DNA of 6,035 nucleotides from Mariprofundales bacterium (GTDB lineage: Bacteria; Pseudomonadota; Zetaproteobacteria; Mariprofundales; S012-25), in NCBI GenBank assembly GCA_015487905.1, contig WFOX01000202.1:1-6035 (forward strand). The letters run 5' to 3'. The notes under the pieces are model-generated. The model did no database searches. It was not told the origin of the DNA and was given only the letters and a program-made list of their open reading frames with translations. The translations under genes and the position numbers were made by a program. Each line of letters starts with the position of its first letter. Positions within the stretch are counted from its first letter, which is position 1. Shown in pieces: positions 1 through 4,624 of this stretch.

Positions 1-2
1 CC

Positions 3-194
3 CATGCGGGCTGGGCGTTGGCGCGCCTTGCGCAAACGCTGGGCGGGCGGTCGGCACGGCTTGCCCGCGAAGCCTTGGCAAACGCATACAAGCGCGAGCC
101 TGACGCGCGCGTGCGCAAGGATCTTGCGGCTTCGCTTGCCATGCGCTTGGACGGCCCTGCGCCGTCGCCCCAAGTTTTGCAAGAAACGACTTGA
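3..194 (+). CDS. 3' end of an unidentified gene, HEAT-repeat-like C-terminus
   Basis: Frame 3 is open from the window edge to a TGA at 192-194 and gives 63 residues; the 5' part lies outside the window. The translation (HAGWALARLAQ... ending ...VLQETT) has ordinary protein composition, whereas the other two forward frames here are Arg/Cys/Trp-rich or stop early. The visible part is two amphipathic, Ala/Leu/Arg-rich helices, with the segments ALARLAQTLGG and AREALANAYKREPDARVRKD followed by LAASLAMRLDG. The spacing and the 'D-x-x-V-R-x-x' turn resemble a HEAT or PBS-lyase-type repeat, then a short Pro-rich tail. The function is not recognisable from this fragment. It is separated from the pilus/chemosensory genes by 123 nt, so it may or may not belong to the same transcript. 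That it is coding is fairly secure; the HEAT assignment is a guess. Confidence 0.6.
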   Translation, partial: HAGWALARLAQTLGGRSARLAREALANAYKREPDARVRKDLAASLAMRLDGPAPSPQVLQETT

Positions 195-220
195 GCAGCG
201 CGCAGCAATGCGTTCATAGT
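191..220 (+). promoter_or_regulatory. Weak candidate sigma-70-like promoter for the pilB-che operon
   Basis: TTGAGC (191-196) and CATAGT (215-220) each match 4 of 6 consensus positions (TTGACA, TATAAT) with an 18-nt spacer. They flank the start of the only AT-richer patch in the leader (about 212-247). The -35 element would overlap the stop codon of the preceding gene. The host's promoter consensus is unknown, so this is a position to test and not a firm call. Confidence 0.18.
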
Positions 221-300
221 TGTTTGTTTTTGCTAAGGCTTGCAATCAGGTTGTGCGCGCGTCATGCTTGTTTGCGCGCAATCGCCGCAGCGTGGCGGAT

Positions 301-308
301 GAGGAGGT
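301..308 (+). promoter_or_regulatory. Strong Shine-Dalgarno for the pilB GTG start
   Basis: GAGGAGGT is a near-perfect anti-16S match. The AGGAGG core (302-307) ends 10 nt before the GTG at 318. It supports a GTG start at 318 (or the adjacent GTG at 321). No earlier start is possible in this frame because TGA at 300-302 closes it. Confidence 0.8.
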
Positions 309-317
309 AGGCTCGGG

Positions 318-2513
318 GTGGTGCCGGCGCAGCAGCAGCGCTTGTTGGAGACGGGCGCGGTTTCCGAAGAGCAGCTCAAAAGCGCGCAGGCCTCGGAGTT
401 CGGCAAAAAAGGCCGGCTTTTGCGCGCGCTGCTCGCGCAGGACGGCGTGGATCGGCGCAAGCTCTTAGGCGCCTATGCGCGCCGCATGGGGATTCCGTTC
501 GTGGCCATAGAGCGCGCGCAGCCCGAGCGCAAGGCCATCGCACTTGCCAATGCCGAGGATTGCTTAGAGCTTGGCTTTCTGCCGCTTGCGATAGACGATG
601 GCGGGCGCGTGATCGTGGCGATGGAAGATCCCGCCGATCCCGATCGCGTAAGCGCCGTGCAGTTTCGCCTTGGCAAGCCTGTGGTGCCGCTTTTGGCCGA
701 TGCGCTCGCATTGGAGCGCAAGGTGCGTGAGGTCTATGGGCTGGATGCGGACTTTGCTGAAGCGCTGGAGGAAGCAGACGAAGAGATTGAGCACGAAACG
801 GCGGAAGAGCAGGCGACCTCGCTGGACGATCTCAAGCGTGGCGCCGAAGACTCGCCCACGGTCAAGCTCGTCAATGCGATTTTGTTGAAGGCGCTGGAGC
901 TTGGCGTTTCCGACATTCACATTGAACCGCAGGAGCACGAAGCGGTTGTGCGCATGCGCATTGACGGGCGTTTGAGGCGTGTGCTGCGCTATCCGCGCGC
1001 GCGCCATCCGATGGTGGTTTCGCGCCTTAAGATCATGGGCGGCATGGACATCAGCAACACGCGCACGCCGCAGGACGGGCGCACGAAGGTGAAAGCGCGC
1101 GGCAAGGCCTTTGACATGCGCATCTCCACGCTGCCGTCCATGTTCGGCGAGAAGGCCGTGCTGCGCATCTTGGACAAAAGCGGGCTTTCGCTGAAGCTGG
1201 AGGATCTCGGGTTTCATCCTGAAGCGCTCAAGCGGGTCAAGGAGTGCATCACGCGGCCCACAGGTGCGGTGCTTGTCACCGGCCCCACGGGGAGCGGCAA
1301 AACGACGACGCTGTATTCGTTTTTGCACCACATCCACAGCGAAGAGGTGAACATCATCACGGTGGAAGACCCCGTGGAGTTTCAAATCAAGGGCATCAAT
1401 CAGGTGCAGATCAACCCGAAGGCGGGGCTGACCTTTGCGGCGGCGCTGCGTTCCATCCTGCGCCAAGACCCCGATGTCGTGATGGTGGGTGAGATTCGCG
1501 ACGAGGAAACGGCCGAGATCGCGATGCATGCGGCGCAAACGGGGCATCTCGTGCTTTCCACCTTGCACACGAACGATGCGCCGTCCACGGTCTCGCGGCT
1601 TTTGGAGATGGGCATTGACGGGCCTACATTGGCCGCTTCGCTTTCGCTCATCGTCGCGCAGCGGCTCGTGCGCCGGCTTTGTCCCAAGTGCAAGCAGCCT
1701 GCAAAGCTGGATGAGGAAACCAAGGAGCGCTTCGGCATTCCTGATTCGGTGCAGCTTTTCGCGCCCAAGGGTTGCAAGTCGTGCCTGGGCATCGGCTATA
1801 AGGGGCGCATGGGCGTGCATGAGGTGCTGTATGTGAATGACCGCATCCGCGAACTCATCGCCAAAGAAGCGCCCGTGCGCGACATCACGCAGGCCGCGCG
1901 CGAAGAGGGCATGCTCACCTTGTTTGAAGATGGGCTGGACAAGGCTTTGCAAGGGATCACGAGTCTGGACGAGGTGCTGCGCGTGTCCGTGCCGCCCGAG
2001 GGCTTTCGGCTCGTGGATCGGCTTGGGCCGGACGGCCGCTTGCTCACGCTCAAAGAAGCGGAGCTTATGCGCCTGCGGCGCCAGGGCGAGGATCGGCGGC
2101 GCGAGGGCAAGCGCGTCGTGCTTGTCGTGGACGACTCTCCAAGCGTGCGCAAGCTTGCGGGCTTTGTCCTCAAAAGCGAGGGCTTTGAGGTGCAGGAAGC
2201 GGAAGACGGCGAGCAGGCTTGGGCGATGTTGCAGCAGGGCTTTCGGCCCGATCTTGTCCTTTGCGACTTTGAGATGCCGAAAATGACGGGGCCTGAGCTT
2301 ATCCGCCGCGCGCGCGCCGATCGGCGCTTTGACGATGTGCCGTTCGTGATCCTCACCTCGCACGGCGAAGAGGAGACCGAGGTGATGGGGCTGGAATCCG
2401 GTGCGGACGATTACATCACGAAACCGATTGAGCCGATGAAGCTCAGCGCGCGCGTGAAGAAGGTCATCCGCATGTATGAGCGCATACGCAACGCGCAGCG
2501 CGGAGCGGCGTAA
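318..2513 (+). CDS. pilB: PilB/GspE-type type IV pilus extension ATPase fused to a C-terminal CheY-like receiver domain
   Basis: This is a 731-residue cytoplasmic motor ATPase that would drive pilin polymerisation at the inner-membrane T4P platform. Domains in order: an N-terminal MshEN/T2SSE_N-like region (about 1-140); an acidic linker (about 145-175); the N2 domain (about 178-280, with SDIHIEP at 198-204); and the RecA-like ATPase core (about 281-556). The core has Walker A GPTGSGKTT (322-330), the Asp box TVEDPVEF (348-355), Walker B with catalytic E392 (VMVGEIRD), and the His box STLHTND (414-420). The zinc tetracysteine CPKC (455-458) and CKSC (486-489) is typical of PilB/GspE and not of the retraction ATPase PilT. 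After a charged linker (557-597), a full REC domain follows (about 598-718): acidic pair D605/D606, phospho-acceptor D650 (LCDFEMP), T680, switch Y699 and K702 (TKP). Plain PilB proteins end near residue 560-570, so the extra ~165 residues are the anomaly. The frame is uninterrupted. The stop overlaps the cheW start by 1 nt. GspE of a secretion system is an alternative, but the chemosensory neighbours favour T4P. Confidence 0.95.
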   Translation: MVPAQQQRLLETGAVSEEQLKSAQASEFGKKGRLLRALLAQDGVDRRKLLGAYARRMGIPFVAIERAQPERKAIALANAEDCLELGFLPLAIDDGGRVIVAMEDPADPDRVSAVQFRLGKPVVPLLADALALERKVREVYGLDADFAEALEEADEEIEHETAEEQATSLDDLKRGAEDSPTVKLVNAILLKALELGVSDIHIEPQEHEAVVRMRIDGRLRRVLRYPRARHPMVVSRLKIMGGMDISNTRTPQDGRTKVKARGKAFDMRISTLPSMFGEKAVLRILDKSGLSLKLEDLGFHPEALKRVKECITRPTGAVLVTGPTGSGKTTTLYSFLHHIHSEEVNIITVEDPVEFQIKGINQVQINPKAGLTFAAALRSILRQDPDVVMVGEIRDEETAEIAMHAAQTGHLVLSTLHTNDAPSTVSRLLEMGIDGPTLAASLSLIVAQRLVRRLCPKCKQPAKLDEETKERFGIPDSVQLFAPKGCKSCLGIGYKGRMGVHEVLYVNDRIRELIAKEAPVRDITQAAREEGMLTLFEDGLDKALQGITSLDEVLRVSVPPEGFRLVDRLGPDGRLLTLKEAELMRLRRQGEDRRREGKRVVLVVDDSPSVRKLAGFVLKSEGFEVQEAEDGEQAWAMLQQGFRPDLVLCDFEMPKMTGPELIRRARADRRFDDVPFVILTSHGEEETEVMGLESGADDYITKPIEPMKLSARVKKVIRMYERIRNAQRGAA

Positions 2514-3004
2514 TGGCAAGCTCCGCTGCTGAAGCGCGCCGGGCGCGGCTTTCCGAGCTTGCCGAGCGGCTTGCGCAGGCGCGTGCACATGGCGCCGAAG
2601 AAGGCCGCGAGATCTTCGTGCTTGTGGAGATCGGCGAGCAACGGTTTTTGATCCAAGCGCGCGATGTGGCCGAAATCGTGCGTCCAGTGCGGCTTTCGCC
2701 CGCATTTGCGGCGCCGGAGCACATCTTGGGCGTGGCCGCCGTGCACGGGCGCCCTTGGAGCATCTTGGAGTTGGGGCGGTTTCTCCCCTTGCCGTCCACA
2801 CGCGCGGACACGCCGCGCACGCGCTGGGTGCTCTTGCGCCATCCGCACATGCATGTGGGATTTCGCGTGGATGCGGTGCTGGGCATGCGCTTTGCGCGCG
2901 AAGAGGACATCATGCCGCCCAAAGATCCCGCGCTTTGGCGCGGCGTGCTTGCCGAAGGGGATGCGCAACTGCCGGTGTTGAAAGCCGAAGCCGTGTTCGG
3001 CTAG
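2513..3004 (+). CDS. cheW: CheW-like chemosensory adaptor (PilI-like position)
   Basis: The 163-residue product is a single CheW domain (about 32-160) after a ~30-residue Ala/Arg/Glu-rich helical N-terminus. CheW proteins couple chemoreceptor hairpin tips to the CheA P5 domain in membrane-associated arrays. Visible family features are the opening strand EIFVLVEIGEQRFLI (33-47), the DVAEIVRPV segment (51-59), the APEHILGVAAVHGRPWSIL interface region (67-85), and the second barrel's VGFRVDAVLGM (115-125). The usual NLRG motif reads AVHG here. The ATG at 2513-2515 overlaps the pilB stop as TAATG, and GGAG at 2502-2505 lies 7 nt upstream, so translation is probably coupled to pilB. Length is normal for CheW or PilI. 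The context (REC, CheW, receptor, CheA in order) matches Pil-Chp-like clusters. Family assignment is firm; equivalence to PilI is inferred from position. Confidence 0.92.
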   Translation: MASSAAEARRARLSELAERLAQARAHGAEEGREIFVLVEIGEQRFLIQARDVAEIVRPVRLSPAFAAPEHILGVAAVHGRPWSILELGRFLPLPSTRADTPRTRWVLLRHPHMHVGFRVDAVLGMRFAREEDIMPPKDPALWRGVLAEGDAQLPVLKAEAVFG

Positions 3005-3009
3005 CGGTT

Positions 3010-3030
3010 GCGCGAGCAAGCGTTTCGCGC
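3010..3030 (+). other. Small hairpin in the cheW-receptor gap
   Basis: GCGCGA (3010-3015) and TCGCGC (3025-3030) are perfect reverse complements around a 9-nt loop, six bases after the cheW stop. No T-run follows, so it is not an intrinsic terminator. In such a GC-rich, CGCG-rich sequence it may be chance; an mRNA processing or stability role between the two genes is possible. Confidence 0.2.
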
Positions 3031-3061
3031 GATGATGGCGCCGCATGGACTTTGACTGCAC

Positions 3062-3069
3062 GGGAGAGG
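3062..3069 (+). promoter_or_regulatory. Shine-Dalgarno deciding the receptor start
   Basis: The purine run GGGAGAGG lies just upstream of two in-frame adjacent starts, GTG at 3071 and ATG at 3074. GGGAG (3062-3066) is 7 nt from the ATG but only 4 nt from the GTG, so the ATG is preferred. The choice changes the product by one residue. Confidence 0.5.
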
Positions 3070-3073
3070 GGTG

Positions 3074-4624
3074 ATGCCGGAAGCGGAAGCAAAACGCGCG
3101 GTGCGCACGATCCGTCAACTCGCCAATCGCAACCTCTTTGCTTCGCTGGCGCTGTTTGCGCTGCTGCTTGCGCAGATTTCGTTTGCGTTTTTCCAAGCGG
3201 GCAAGGCCATCGTTTCCGTGCACGAGTTGGAAGAGCAGCGCGCGCAGGTGTTGCAGTTTCAGGGCTCACTCGCAGGCGTGTTGCTGCCGCTCAACGACTA
3301 TGCGCTTACGCAAAACCCCGCCGATGTGAAAAAGCTGCAAGATGCGCGCCGCGGCTTTGCACGCCTGTTCGCGCGCGTGCGTAGCTTGCCGCAGCTTGCG
3401 CAGCTTAGCGCGGAGGAGCGCAAGAAGCTGGAACAAACCAAGCGGCTGATGGACGAGGTCTTCAAGATCGCCGAGGACATCACGAAAGGGCGCGTGCCGC
3501 AAAGCCAGTTCCCGAATCTTGCGCTTGTGGCGCAAAACCTCATTTTCGTTGCGCAGCGCAATCTGGAAGGTGTCGGCCGCGCGTTGGACACGAGCCTGCG
3601 CTTGGCGATTGAAGAGCGAACGGAAGCGCTGCGCCTGCAAGGCTATCTCGCCTTTGCGCTGGTGGTGCTCAATGTGGTGGTGCTCGTGTGGCTGTCGCGG
3701 CGCTTCGTGGCTCAGGTGGCCGGCGAGATTGAAGGGGCCGCGCGCGCCGTGGCGGAAACCTCCAGCGAGATCAACCGCGTGGTGGAACAGCAGACGATGG
3801 TGGCGGATCTGCAAGCGAAGTCCGTGGAGCAGGTGGCCGAAGAAATCGCCGAGCTTTCCAAGACCGCCGCCAAGGTGGCGACGACGGCGGCCAGCGTGGA
3901 GAAGCTTGCGCGTGCGACGGCCGCCACCGCAAGCTCGGGTGCCAAGGCCGTGGAGGAAACGATTGCGGCCATGGACGAGATCCGCCGCGAGGTGGAAGGG
4001 ATTTCCGAGAAGGTGACCGATTCCGCGCAGCGCATCAGCGAGATCGTGGAAACGATCGCGCGCATGCAAGAGATCGCTGATGAGACGCACCTGTTGGCGC
4101 TCAACGCTTCCATTGAGTCCGCGGCCGCGGGCGAGTTCGGCAAGCGCTTTGCGGTCGTGGCCGAAGAGGTGCGCAGGCTTGCCGACCGCACGACCGAGTT
4201 CACACAAGAAATCCAAGGCGTGGTGGAGACCGTGCGCGAGGCGGCGACCGCCTCGGCCGAAGCCGCCCGCCAAGGTTTGGAAGATGTGCGGCGCGGTGTG
4301 GAGATCGTGCAGCGCGCAGGCGAGGTGTTGCAGAAGATGCGCGAGATGTCCGAGCGCACGGAAAAGGCCGTGCGCGTGATCGCCGAGGCCACGCGCCGCC
4401 AAGACGAGGCCAACCAAGGCTTCGTGAGCACAATGGAGAGCATTCGCAACCTCCTGGAAGACTCGGCAAGACAAATGCAGACCACGCGCGAGGCCGTGGA
4501 GCGCTTGAACGCGCTTTCCGCGCAGCTTGCTGAGCTGGTCGGCGCGCGCGCAGAAGAGAAAGAAGAAAAGGCCGCTGAGGCCGAGGCCGCGCCCGCAGCC
4601 GAGGCCGCCGCCAAAGAGGCATGA
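3074..4624 (+). CDS. Two-transmembrane methyl-accepting chemotaxis receptor (PilJ-like position), no evident HAMP
   Basis: This 516-residue inner-membrane receptor would set CheA activity in response to a periplasmic or surface cue. A basic N-terminus precedes TM1 (about 21-40). A predominantly helical periplasmic domain follows (about 41-188), its leucine/charged pattern resembling four-helix-bundle 4HB_MCP or CHASE3 sensors (e.g. ALTQNPADVKKLQDARRGF, 77-95). TM2 is 191-207. The cytoplasmic signalling coiled coil (about 215-489) has its hairpin tip near E354: LLALNASIESAAAGEFGKRF (340-359), then VVAEEVRRLADRT (361-373). The tip identifies it as an MCP, although the common AARAGE reads SAAAGE. 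TM2 runs almost directly into the coiled coil, with no recognisable HAMP. E294/E295 (VEETIAAM) are plausible methylation sites. The protein ends in an Ala/Glu-rich tail (491-516) with no NWETF-like CheR tether. The start is the ATG 69 nt after cheW; the stop overlaps cheA as ATGA. The ligand is unknown. Confidence 0.93.
   Translation: MPEAEAKRAVRTIRQLANRNLFASLALFALLLAQISFAFFQAGKAIVSVHELEEQRAQVLQFQGSLAGVLLPLNDYALTQNPADVKKLQDARRGFARLFARVRSLPQLAQLSAEERKKLEQTKRLMDEVFKIAEDITKGRVPQSQFPNLALVAQNLIFVAQRNLEGVGRALDTSLRLAIEERTEALRLQGYLAFALVVLNVVVLVWLSRRFVAQVAGEIEGAARAVAETSSEINRVVEQQTMVADLQAKSVEQVAEEIAELSKTAAKVATTAASVEKLARATAATASSGAKAVEETIAAMDEIRREVEGISEKVTDSAQRISEIVETIARMQEIADETHLLALNASIESAAAGEFGKRFAVVAEEVRRLADRTTEFTQEIQGVVETVREAATASAEAARQGLEDVRRGVEIVQRAGEVLQKMREMSERTEKAVRVIAEATRRQDEANQGFVSTMESIRNLLEDSARQMQTTREAVERLNALSAQLAELVGARAEEKEEKAAEAEAAPAAEAAAKEA

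Noticed and set aside
4..219. 71-codon + strand ORF at the window start
   Set aside because: It is Arg/Trp/Cys-rich and overlaps the more protein-like frame 3 (3-194) that ends in its own TGA.
254..280. Inverted repeat TGCGCGC / GCGCGCA with a 13-nt loop in the pilB leader, including the palindrome TTGCGCGCAA (272-281)
   Set aside because: GCGCGC tracts are very frequent throughout this sequence, so a 7-bp stem is expected by chance. There is no T-run for a terminator and no known operator match.
233..468. Small ORFs on both strands around the pilB start
   Set aside because: They overlap the strong Shine-Dalgarno and the start of pilB, and have Arg/Ser/Cys-rich shadow composition.
564..2801. 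Long (745-codon) open frame on the minus strand
   Set aside because: It is antisense to pilB and cheW. Its translation is His/Arg/Ala-rich without any recognisable domain, as expected opposite GCG/CGC-rich codons. The + strand product has all family motifs.
3010..3030. Hairpin after cheW as an intrinsic terminator
   Set aside because: There is no U-tract downstream, and the receptor gene begins 44 nt later on the same strand with operon-like spacing.
3032..3055. Seven-codon ORF (MMAPHGL) between cheW and the receptor
   Set aside because: It has no ribosome binding site of its own and no leader-peptide features such as codon runs or an attenuator.
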